Assembly: GCA_031256825.1 (NCBI GenBank)
Contig: JAIRPV010000035.1
Location: 41,431 to 105,430 of the forward strand
Length of the DNA stretch: 64,000 bases
From: Oscillospiraceae bacterium
GTDB lineage: Bacteria > Bacillota > Clostridia > Oscillospirales > Acutalibacteraceae
Direction: 5' to 3'
Positions within the stretch are counted from its first letter, which is position 1, and each line of letters starts with the position of its first letter. The notes beneath the pieces were generated by a model. That model made no database searches. It saw nothing but the letters and a program-made list of their open reading frames with translations, and was not told the DNA's origin. Positions 34,555-41,390 of this stretch are shown here, one piece after another. Position numbers and translations under genes: made by a program.

Positions 34555-34617
34555 AAACACGAAAGCAACCGCCCCGTGGCGATTGCCCTCGTAGCTTATT
34601 GACTCCCAAAGGGAGAG
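34555..34617 (-). repeat. Cassette 3' element, copy 1 (terminator hairpin)
   Basis: Near-identical to 32826-32888. The GCAATCGCC / GGCGGTTGC hairpin is followed on the reverse strand by TTTCGTGTTTTTTT, a better T tract than in copy 2. It begins 8 bases past the first glycine-rich gene. Confidence 0.85.
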
Positions 34618-34624
34618 GGGAAGG

Positions 34625-35773
34625 TTAATTGAGCAAGTCGGGCGTGCTGTAGCCAACAAACGCGATCACCGCGCTGCCGCTGAGGCCGCGGTCGCCGTCG
34701 CCCATTCCGCCTTCCGTGCGCAAGCCGTTCGCTTTCGTATTCATATAGGACAAAATGGTTGCGGGCGTGGTTGCAATCGCGCCCAGGCCCGTGGCGTTGC
34801 TTTGCACAACCGATGCGCCGCCGCCGCCGCCGTTGCCGGCGAAGTTTTCGTTGCAGCCCTGCGTTGCGCCGCCGCCCCCGGGGAAACCGGAACCGCCGCC
34901 GCCGCCCGAGCTGTTTGCTTTTGCGTTGCCTCCGTATTGCCAGCCGCCCGCGTAGCCAGTGCCCGAATGCCCGCACGTTCCGGCAGCACCGCCGCCGGTG
35001 TTGCTGCCCATTGCGTTATACACGCCCCCCTTGCCGCAGGTAGCTGACGAATTGCCATATGCGCCATCCGCTCCGGAACCGCTGCCCGCTCCGTCTATCA
35101 CGCCGCCGTTGCCGCCCTTTAAGGCCCAATAACTGACCGCATTCTGCTGGCCAGGGCGTCTGTTCCCGCCGCCGCCGCCGCCGCCGCCCGCGCAGGCAAA
35201 CTGATTTCCGACCGCCCAAGCGCCATTAGCGCTGCGGTACATCAAATAGCTGGCTCCGCCGCCGCCGCCGCCCTCTCTGCGCCCGATTCCGCGGTTGCCA
35301 GACGTAGCGCTAAGTTGTCCCACCGCGCGCTCGTCGTTGTCGTTGTCCCCGTTTTGGCCGCCCTCCGCAACCGCTCCGCCAATCACGTGATCTTTTGTCA
35401 TCGTGGCAACGCCGCTGGCGCGCCCCCCTGCCCCGCCGCTAGAATAATTTGGGTTGCGGCTGGCCGCCCAGCCGCCCTCGCCGCCGCGGCCGCCTGTGCC
35501 GCCGAGCACAATAAAGGCATAGTACCCGGTGCGCGGAATCTTGTAAAACTCATTTTCGACATGCGTCATATTCGGGTTGCTATGAGAAATATTGGCATAC
35601 CCCTGCTGCGTCCACGCGTCGCCGTAGACGATCAGAAACCGGTTGTTCGGCGTCGTCAGTTCATCCACATATTTGGACGAAGCCGAACCCGTCTGCGAAG
35701 CAACTATCATCGCGGCGGCAAGGCAGCTGACGACCACCCATTTGATCCACCAGCGTTTTTGATTCCCTCTCAT
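34625..35773 (-). CDS. Exported glycine-rich protein, cassette copy 1
   Basis: A 382-residue protein with a signal peptide (about residues 1-31) followed by SASSKYVDELTTPNN, then an N-terminal domain of about 60 residues ending RTGYYAFIVLGG. A Gly-rich region with many Gly runs and scattered Cys extends to about 340. A short tail ends VIAFVGYSTPDLLN. Same build as the copy-2 protein but only patchily similar. GGGAGGGAGCGAAT precedes the ATG at 35773. It starts 14 bases after the surface-protein gene. Confidence 0.78.
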   Translation of the reverse strand: MRGNQKRWWIKWVVVSCLAAAMIVASQTGSASSKYVDELTTPNNRFLIVYGDAWTQQGYANISHSNPNMTHVENEFYKIPRTGYYAFIVLGGTGGRGGEGGWAASRNPNYSSGGAGGRASGVATMTKDHVIGGAVAEGGQNGDNDNDERAVGQLSATSGNRGIGRREGGGGGGASYLMYRSANGAWAVGNQFACAGGGGGGGGNRRPGQQNAVSYWALKGGNGGVIDGAGSGSGADGAYGNSSATCGKGGVYNAMGSNTGGGAAGTCGHSGTGYAGGWQYGGNAKANSSGGGGGSGFPGGGGATQGCNENFAGNGGGGGASVVQSNATGLGAIATTPATILSYMNTKANGLRTEGGMGDGDRGLSGSAVIAFVGYSTPDLLN

Positions 35774-35787
35774 ATTCGCTCCCTCCC

Positions 35788-36276
35788 TCAATCCACTTGT
35801 ACAATGTCCACGCGCAGTTCCGCCGTCGTTTCGCTTCCGGCGGCGCCGCTGGATTCATACGCCACCGCCATCGAGAACGACTGCGAACCGCCCACAGCAA
35901 TGTCCGCGCTGGTCGGATTGAACGTTACGCCGGAAAGCACGGCGTTGTTCGCGGTGTTCACAAGCTTTGGCGTGGCCTTGATCATGGTCTCCCCGCCGTT
36001 ATTCACCGTAAACGTGGCATTCCAGGCATTTGTTTTCCCAATGGCATTGTTGAAAAGCACGCTCTTTTTCGCGCTTGTGGCAGGCCAGCCGCTGCCCAGC
36101 GTAACGCTCGGCGCAAACTTCGCAATATGCGCAGAAGCCGACCCCGATCCGCTCGCGTAGTACTTCGACATCGCAAACGGCGTGGTCAGCAAGGTTATAA
36201 CAAAAAGAACGAGGGCCGCCAGTGCAACAATACCGGAAGAAACCTCCACCCATCTCCATTTTTCGCCATTTTTCAT
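35788..36276 (-). CDS. Exported surface protein with SKYYASGSGSASAHIAK leader, cassette copy 1
   Basis: A 162-residue protein. A long hydrophobic signal segment spans residues 14-33 and is followed by SKYYASGSGSASAHIAKF. This is the kind of leader seen on small clostridial proteins exported with a SipW-type peptidase. The remaining 115 residues form a beta-rich domain (TFTVNNGGET, GGSQSFSMAVAY) ending in VDIVQVD. Start ATG at 36276 matches the homologous start in copy 2. First gene of the two-gene cassette. Probably a matrix-fibre or coat subunit, by analogy with TasA/camelysin-type substrates; function not proven. Confidence 0.75.
   Translation of the reverse strand: MKNGEKWRWVEVSSGIVALAALVLFVITLLTTPFAMSKYYASGSGSASAHIAKFAPSVTLGSGWPATSAKKSVLFNNAIGKTNAWNATFTVNNGGETMIKATPKLVNTANNAVLSGVTFNPTSADIAVGGSQSFSMAVAYESSGAAGSETTAELRVDIVQVD
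36117..36198 (-). repeat. Leader block repeat, copy 1 (82 bp)
   Basis: Two mismatches against 34272-34353. The identity stops sharply at both ends of the leader-coding segment. Confidence 0.95.
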
Positions 36277-36315
36277 TCGTTGTACCGCTTTCCTTTCTTC
36301 GGATTTACACTTAAA

Positions 36316-36343
36316 ATTATAGGTAAATCTCAAGAAAAGTCAA
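36316..36343 (-). promoter_or_regulatory. Promoter of surface cassette copy 1
   Basis: Reverse strand TTGACT (36343-36338), 16-base spacer, TATAAT (36321-36316), preceded by the shared ATTACCGC. Confidence 0.8.
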
Positions 36344-36420
36344 GCGGTAATAACCGGAACAAACGGTTCCATTTTTGAACAAAAATTCCTGATTTTAGCA
36401 TGCCCGGCCAGCGCCGAAGG

Positions 36421-36774
36421 TCACTCCCCTTCCGATTTTTGGAAGCCAATCGCCGCCAGCGGCACGTTCACCGCGATAGCCAGCACCTGGAGCACGGTGG
36501 GATACACCGCCGGCACAAACGAAAGCGCGGGCAGCGGCCAGCCCAGCGGCGTGGCCAATATCACCAGCACGGCCAGCCCGCGCAAAACCGCCAGCGGCGC
36601 GCGCCATTTTTTACCGTGATGTTCCAGCGAAATCGCAATCCCCACCAGCGAAAGCGCCGCTGCGGCCACCGGGAACTGCCGCTGCTTCCATATCAGCGAC
36701 AGCGCGAAGCTGCCAAGAATGAGCGCTGCGGCAGCGCAGAGAATCGCAATGCGTATGATGCGGTTGGATTTCAT
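36421..36774 (-). CDS. Small integral membrane protein, 117 aa
   Basis: Four hydrophobic segments in 117 residues; no family recognised. GGGAGCTTTCAC precedes the ATG. It starts 24 bases after citrate synthase and is probably cotranscribed with it. No functional motif is visible. Confidence 0.6.
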   Translation of the reverse strand: MKSNRIIRIAILCAAAALILGSFALSLIWKQRQFPVAAAALSLVGIAISLEHHGKKWRAPLAVLRGLAVLVILATPLGWPLPALSFVPAVYPTVLQVLAIAVNVPLAAIGFQKSEGE

Positions 36775-36798
36775 GTGAAAGCTCCCTTCCCTCGCGCG

Positions 36799-38142
36799 TT
36801 ATTCCGCTCTTTCTCCCATGGGCACATAGTCCCTTGCGGGCATGACGCTCTGGTAAGCCGGGCGGATAATCTTATCCTGGTTGATGAGTTCCTCGAGCCG
36901 GTGCGCGCTCCAGCCAACAATGCGCGCAATGGCAAACATGGGCGTAAACAATTCCTGCGGAATCCCCAGAATGCGATAAACAAAGCCGCTGTAAAAATCC
37001 ACATTGGCCGAAACGCCCTTATAGATGCGGCGCTTTTTCGCAATCACCTGCGGCGCGAGGCGTTCCACCATGTCGTAAAGCTCAAATTCGCCGTGTTCGC
37101 CCTTTTCGGCGGCCAGCTGCTTTGTGAACTGCTTGAAGATGTCGGCCCGCGGGTCGCTCAGGGAATAGACGGCATGGCCCATGCCATAGATCAGGCCCTT
37201 CTGGTCAAACGCCCTTTTATCCAGCAGCGCTTCCAGATAAGCCGTTACCTCGCCTTCGTCCGCCGTGTCTTTCACGCTTCGCTTCATGTCTTCGAACATC
37301 TGCACCACCTTGATGTTCGCCCCGCCGTGCTTCGGGCCTTTCAGGCTGCCCAGCGCCGAGGCAATAACGGAATAAGTGTCCGTGCCGGAAGACGACACCA
37401 CATGGGTGGTGAAGCTGGAGTTGTTGCCGCCGCCATGTTCCATATGCAGCACCAGCGCCAGATCAAGCACCTTCGCTTCCACATCCGTATAGGATTTGTC
37501 GGGCCGCAGCAGGCGCAGAATATTTTCGGCGGTTGAAAGCGCGGGATCCGGCTTGTGAATATAAAGGCTGTCGTCGCGCTCATAATGGTTGTAGCTGTGG
37601 TAGCCATAAACGGCCAGCAAAGGGAACACGCTGATGAGCCGCAGGCACTGCCGCAGCACGTTTTGGACAGAGTTGTCGTCGCACTGCCTGTCGTAAGCGC
37701 CCAGCGTCAGCACGCTGCGCGACAGCAGGTTCATCATATCGTGCCGGGTGGCTTTCATGATAACGTCGCGCACAAAATTCGTGGGCAGCTGGCGGCATTC
37801 CGCCAGCTGCGCGGTGAAATCGGCCAGCTGCGCGGGGTTGGGCAAATCGCCGAACAGCAGCAGATACGCCACTTCTTCAAATCCCAGCCGGTTGGCGTTG
37901 AGGAAGCCGCCGCACAGTTCTTTCACGTCAATCCCCCGGTAGCGCAGCACGCCATGGCAGGGCGTTTTTTCGCCGTTGATGTACTCAAAAGACGTGATGG
38001 TAGAAATTTTTGTCAGCCCCGCCTTAACGCCGTTGCCGTTTTTGTCGCGCAAGCCGCGCTGCACGTCGTTGAGCGCGTATAGCTCGGGATCAATCTTACT
38101 TTGCGCGGCGCAAATGGCCGCCAGGGTGTCCAGTGATATCAT
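36799..38142 (-). CDS. Citrate synthase
   Basis: A 447-residue citrate synthase of the type found in Clostridia. The oxaloacetate-binding His is in MEHGGGNNSSFTTHV, with GPKHGGANIKVVQ and a catalytic His in IYGMGHAVYSLSDPRA. The Asp is in VDFYSGFVYRILGIP. Condenses acetyl-CoA with oxaloacetate. A longer frame to 38244 exists, but the ATG at 38142 with GGGGGC upstream fits the family start. No aconitase or isocitrate dehydrogenase gene is nearby. No clear own promoter lies between it and the terminator at 38174-38211. Confidence 0.94.
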   Translation of the reverse strand: MISLDTLAAICAAQSKIDPELYALNDVQRGLRDKNGNGVKAGLTKISTITSFEYINGEKTPCHGVLRYRGIDVKELCGGFLNANRLGFEEVAYLLLFGDLPNPAQLADFTAQLAECRQLPTNFVRDVIMKATRHDMMNLLSRSVLTLGAYDRQCDDNSVQNVLRQCLRLISVFPLLAVYGYHSYNHYERDDSLYIHKPDPALSTAENILRLLRPDKSYTDVEAKVLDLALVLHMEHGGGNNSSFTTHVVSSSGTDTYSVIASALGSLKGPKHGGANIKVVQMFEDMKRSVKDTADEGEVTAYLEALLDKRAFDQKGLIYGMGHAVYSLSDPRADIFKQFTKQLAAEKGEHGEFELYDMVERLAPQVIAKKRRIYKGVSANVDFYSGFVYRILGIPQELFTPMFAIARIVGWSAHRLEELINQDKIIRPAYQSVMPARDYVPMGERAE

Positions 38143-38173
38143 TGGTTTGCCCCCATTCTGTCTATATGGTATC

Positions 38174-38211
38174 CCAAAGCAAAAGCCATCAACCCATTGG
38201 GATTGATGGCT
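38174..38211 (-). terminator. Rho-independent terminator upstream of citrate synthase
   Basis: On the reverse strand AGCCATCAA (38211-38203) and TTGATGGCT (38192-38184) pair around a 10-base loop, followed by TTTGCTTT. Confidence 0.75.
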
Positions 38212-38295
38212 CTGTGTGGTCGGAGTGTGTCGGGATTCGAACAAGAAGTCTCACGGTTCCGAATCATTGACAAATCCTGTCAATCCGCTGGCCGC

Positions 38296-38389
38296 AAAAA
38301 GCAAACAATTGAATGGCCCTCCCGGGTGCGTTCCAACTTGCTCCGCTTGGTTTTCGCCCTCCCCAGCGCTATTGTTTGCCTCCGTTTGC
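38296..38389 (-). ncRNA. Candidate small RNA (about 94 nt)
   Basis: Transcription should start near 38389 from the promoter at 38396-38424. GCAAACAAT (38379-38371) pairs with ATTGTTTGC (38309-38301), enclosing about 61 GC-rich bases, and five T follow at once. No open frame with a ribosome site is present. No match to SRP RNA, 6S, tmRNA or RNase P was recognised. Confidence 0.4.
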
Positions 38390-38395
38390 ACGATA

Positions 38396-38424
38396 ATTAT
38401 ACTATAGTCGGCCTGATAAGTCAA
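38396..38424 (-). promoter_or_regulatory. Sigma-A promoter of the candidate small RNA
   Basis: Reverse strand TTGACT (38424-38419), 17-base spacer, TATAAT (38401-38396). It lies about 250 bases upstream of citrate synthase with two terminator-like hairpins between. Confidence 0.82.
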
Positions 38425-38463
38425 GAAAAATTTTTCAGCCAGCCATAAATCTCCAATGTCCGG

Positions 38464-39462
38464 TCAGCCCTCGCGGGTGCGGCGCAGCGCGCGGTACGCC
38501 GCCAGCCCGGTATCCACCAGCAGGGCAAACCAGACGAGAGCCAAAAGCCACAAGTTGACATGCCCGAACACCTGATAAACGAACGCTTCGCCGCCAAACA
38601 TCGGCCCCAGGGATTCGATAAAAGCAGGATTCATTATGCGGCCGCTGCCGAACAGCAGGCTTGCCGCTATGCCGCCCAGCACATTCGCAGCGCCAGAAAC
38701 AAGCAGCACACAAAGATCATAGCGCCGCCGCACCAGGCGGAATAGTTCGCGGGCAAGCCCAAAGGCAGCAAAAAGAACCATCAGGTACCAATGCGCACGG
38801 ATGTATCCCACGTTGAGCGCGGGCAGCCAGCCCGTGGCCTCGCTGTAGCCGCTGATGATCTGGGGAAACCCCAGGAAGATTGCGGCGACTAGCATGCACC
38901 AGAGCATCTGGACAATCGGTTCGTGCGGTTTCATGCGGGCGCGCCGATCCGGCACGGGCGGCAATTTCGAAAGAAAATCTTCGCCGTTCAGCCGCACCCG
39001 TTTGCGTTCCAAAACGCGGAATATCAATGTCACCCACACAAAGCCCCAGCCCGCGCCCTCTGCCGCGCCAAACATGCACCGGGCAGCCGTCTCGGCGGCA
39101 AATGCGGCAACCTCCTGCGTGGCCCGCCCTTCCAGCAAGGCCGACGCCAGCGACGCCAGAGCAACCCCCGCTGCGGCAATGGGCAAAACAATTTTCAGCG
39201 CCTTTCGGAACCACATCAGATAAATGCCGCCGATGAACGCTCGGCTTTCGTCGCCGCTATAGTTTACGGCCAACTCGCCGGGCGCGCCCAACTGCCCGAG
39301 CACGGCCCGCACGTCCCCTTCCGCAGGTTCCGCGCCGCCGCACCGGGCCTCCAGCAATTCCGAAATCATGTTCTCCAAATCCCGTTCCACTTCCGTTTGC
39401 GTCTTTTGGGGCATACAGCTGGCAACAGCGTAAATATAGCGCCGGATTAGCTCGTTGTTCAT
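38464..39462 (-). CDS. HAAS-domain membrane protein
   Basis: A 332-residue protein. Residues 1-75 form an HAAS-type cytosolic domain (LIRRYIYAVASCMP then EVERDLENMISELLE), followed by about six membrane spans. HAAS proteins are usually encoded with a PadR regulator, as here. The start overlaps the padR stop by 4 bases (ATGA) and follows GGAGGTAGCGTT. Likely an envelope-stress or transport-related unit under PadR control; substrate unknown. Confidence 0.82.
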   Translation of the reverse strand: MNNELIRRYIYAVASCMPQKTQTEVERDLENMISELLEARCGGAEPAEGDVRAVLGQLGAPGELAVNYSGDESRAFIGGIYLMWFRKALKIVLPIAAAGVALASLASALLEGRATQEVAAFAAETAARCMFGAAEGAGWGFVWVTLIFRVLERKRVRLNGEDFLSKLPPVPDRRARMKPHEPIVQMLWCMLVAAIFLGFPQIISGYSEATGWLPALNVGYIRAHWYLMVLFAAFGLARELFRLVRRRYDLCVLLVSGAANVLGGIAASLLFGSGRIMNPAFIESLGPMFGGEAFVYQVFGHVNLWLLALVWFALLVDTGLAAYRALRRTREG

Positions 39463-39797
39463 AACGCTACCTCCAAAATTTGATTCATGTTTTGCACCGT
39501 GCTTTGCCAACGCTCTTTGAGCTCCTCCCGTATTTCGCGCCCAAACTCCGTCAGGCTGTAGTATTTGCGCGGCTTTGCGCCGCCGGTGTCCCACGCGCTA
39601 GCCAGCAAGCCCTGCCCTTCCAGCCGCCGCAGCAGCGGATAAAGCGTGTTGGCCTCAACCGGAATCCCGGTTCTGCCCAGCGTTTCCATCAGGCTGTAAC
39701 CATAGGTCGGTTCGCCCAGGCTGGCCAATACGCAAAGGATCACCGTTCCTCGGCGCAATTCCGCCACGAAGCCGCCAACAATGTCTGCTCTTTCCAT
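39459..39797 (-). CDS. PadR family transcriptional regulator
   Basis: A 112-residue winged-helix repressor. The motifs TYGYSLMETL, NTLYPLLRRLEGQGLL and RKYYSLTEFGRE are classic PadR. Two ATGs are close; that at 39797 is 6-8 bases from GGAGGGG and is preferred over 39803, which abuts it. First gene of the padR-HAAS operon, with a palindrome over its own promoter that suggests autoregulation. Confidence 0.92.
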   Translation of the reverse strand: MERADIVGGFVAELRRGTVILCVLASLGEPTYGYSLMETLGRTGIPVEANTLYPLLRRLEGQGLLASAWDTGGAKPRKYYSLTEFGREIREELKERWQSTVQNMNQILEVAL

Positions 39798-39826
39798 CCG
39801 CATCCCCTCCGTCTGCTGTTACTTTT

Positions 39827-39855
39827 ATTATATCGTGTTACACACAATATGTCAA
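39827..39855 (-). promoter_or_regulatory. Promoter of padR-HAAS with overlapping palindromic operator
   Basis: Reverse strand TTGACA (39855-39850), 17-base spacer, TATAAT (39832-39827). The spacer holds the palindrome GTGTTACAC (39835-39843) inside a larger ATAT...ATAT frame (39830-39850), typical of PadR sites. Confidence 0.85.
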
Positions 39856-39862
39856 TAGAAAA

Positions 39863-40320
39863 ATCAAATAAATTTTTGCGGTTGCAGGGCATACGCAGCA
39901 GAAAAGCAGCCGAATGAATTGTTCCAAAAAAAGATGGACTTTTGGGGCCGGGTGTGTTATAATAAAGGTATCTCTTTGCGAAGCGATTTTCTGTGGCGAA
40001 TTGCCACAACAGGGGCAGCGTTCGAAAGAATCTTCCGCAGCGCTATTTTATGATAGTTCGAAATTTCGGAATGGCGAACCGTTTTTTGACCCCTTTTCAG
40101 AGCCAAAATCCAGTATTTCGGAATTTCGGAATCTTGTAACTTGCCGCTGAAAGCGTGACAAATGAGCACAAGATTCTGTGGCACAGGCTGGTTTCGCCAA
40201 GCGACTTTTTGCGGCAAATTGTCACGCCACCGGGCAGCATAGCCCCACCATATCCCCTGCGGCATACGCCGCGCACGCAGCAAAACAGCTGCGTGAAATT
40301 TGGAAAGGCCGGTATTCACA
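39863..40320. other. Long non-coding region upstream of the Rrf2 gene, with an imperfect direct repeat
   Basis: About 460 bases with no supportable gene. Two segments of about 43 bases (39978-40020 and 40196-40239) are clearly related. Between them are two short repeats of TTTCGGAATT type. A forward promoter candidate lies at 39935-39963. Confidence 0.6.
39935..39963 (+). promoter_or_regulatory. Candidate promoter upstream of the Rrf2 gene
   Basis: TGGACT (39935-39940), 17-base spacer, TATAAT (39958-39963). It would give a leader of about 350 nt. Confidence 0.5.
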
Positions 40321-40746
40321 ATGAAAATTTCAACAAAAGGCCGCTATTCCCTGCGGGTCATGCTCGATTTGGCTGTGCGCAACACAGGAGAATATATCCC
40401 GCTCAAAGACATTGCTTCGCGGCAGGAAATCACCGTGAAGTATCTGGAGCAAATCATCAGCATCCTCAACAAAGCGGGCTATCTGCGCTCGCTGCGGGGC
40501 AACAGCGGCGGCTATCAGCTGGCCCGCAGCCCCGAGCAATACATCGTGGGCGACATTTTGCGCACAGCCGAGGGCAGCCTTGCGCCGCTTTCGTGCCAGG
40601 AAGAGGAGGGCTGCGCGGGAGCCTGCTGCCCCACGGCGCAGTTTTGGGCGGGCCTCAACCGCGTGATCACGGAATACGTGGATCAATATACCCTGGCGGA
40701 TCTGGTGGAACAACAGGCTTCCGCCGCGCTGGATTACTCTATTTAA
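40321..40746 (+). CDS. Rrf2 family regulator, IscR/CymR-like
   Basis: A 141-residue Rrf2 winged-helix protein opening MKISTKGRYSLRVMLDLA. The recognition region is LRSLRGNSGGYQLAR. A cysteine cluster (LSCQEEEGCAGACC) sits where IscR binds its Fe-S cluster, so it may sense Fe-S or redox status. GGAAAGG lies about 12 bases before the ATG, a rather long spacing. No isc, suf or cysteine genes adjoin, so its regulon is not given by context. Confidence 0.9.
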   Translation: MKISTKGRYSLRVMLDLAVRNTGEYIPLKDIASRQEITVKYLEQIISILNKAGYLRSLRGNSGGYQLARSPEQYIVGDILRTAEGSLAPLSCQEEEGCAGACCPTAQFWAGLNRVITEYVDQYTLADLVEQQASAALDYSI

Positions 40747-40887
40747 GGATGGGGCGACGTTTGCATTGGCATTGTTGCCAAAAAACGACGCGATTTTTTG
40801 TGCAATTCGTAGAAAATAAACTTCCCCCTTCCCAACTCACCCAAAATGTGCTATGATAGAAGCAGACTAAATAAGGAGGCTATTGGT

Positions 40888-41250
40888 ATGAGGCGATTTT
40901 TGTGCATATTGCTTACTATGACTTTGTTCCTCGGCATCGGCGCGGTAGTTGCCAGCGCGGATGAAGCGGAGGAAACGGCGGTTGTGCAGACGGTGGAAGA
41001 GCCTGCGGCGTTGGAAGAATCCGCGGCGCCGGCTGTTGAAGCGCCCGCAGCTGCGGCGCAGGCGGACGAAGACTACCTGAACAACCCGTTCGACAAAAAC
41101 CCCTACTGGCACTGGGACGACAAAACATACTATCAGGACACCCTTGCGCGCTTTATGACGGGCTATTTTGGCAAGTTCCTGCGCTGGATTGTCGTGCACC
41201 TGCTCTTCGGCTGGCTTTGGTTCCCCTGGGTGGGCTGGAGCACCTATTGA
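40888..41250 (+). CDS. Small exported protein with Ala/Glu-rich linker and Trp-rich C terminus
   Basis: A 120-residue protein with a signal peptide (residues 1-23, cut after VASA), an Ala/Glu/Val-rich stretch to about 65, and NPFDKNPYWHWDDKTYY. The C-terminal 30 residues are hydrophobic, with LLFGWLWFPWVGWSTY at the end. No family recognised. AAGGAGGCTATTGGT precedes the ATG at 40888. The tail could insert into or bind membranes. Single gene with a strong terminator. Confidence 0.7.
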   Translation: MRRFLCILLTMTLFLGIGAVVASADEAEETAVVQTVEEPAALEESAAPAVEAPAAAAQADEDYLNNPFDKNPYWHWDDKTYYQDTLARFMTGYFGKFLRWIVVHLLFGWLWFPWVGWSTY

Positions 41251-41263
41251 TGAAATAACAAAA

Positions 41264-41298
41264 ACCCGCCTGCGGCAATGGCTGCGGGCGGGTTTTTT
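41264..41298 (+). terminator. Terminator after the Trp-rich protein gene
   Basis: ACCCGCC and GGCGGGT enclose a further-pairing 16-base segment, followed by TTTTTT. Confidence 0.85.
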
Positions 41299-41325
41299 GC
41301 GGGCGGTTCCGCGCGAAAAAATCAT

Positions 41326-41354
41326 TTGACTTTTGCCGGACTTTGCTGTAAAAT
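41326..41354 (+). promoter_or_regulatory. Sigma-A promoter of the IMP cyclohydrolase gene
   Basis: TTGACT (41326-41331), 17-base spacer, TAAAAT (41349-41354), 36 bases before the start codon. Confidence 0.8.
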
Positions 41355-41390
41355 AAATAAGAAAATCAAAAACGCAAGGAGTGAAATCGT

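Larger units (their letters stand above)
38143..38463. other. Intergenic region with structured elements
   Basis: This 320-base gap holds a strong reverse-strand promoter, a candidate small RNA, two terminator-like hairpins and a tRNA-3'-end-like stretch (GTTCGAATCCCGAC near 38230-38243 on the reverse strand). The T-arm does not pair properly and no cloverleaf could be built, so I do not call a tRNA. Confidence 0.6.

Noticed and set aside
34414..34659. N-terminal extension of the frameshifted surface gene (246-residue version)
   Set aside because: It runs through the promoter and the 3' repeat of the previous cassette and has no ribosome site.
38220..38295. tRNA gene on the reverse strand
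   Set aside because: T-loop-like sequence is present but the T-stem mismatches and no D-arm or anticodon arm could be built.
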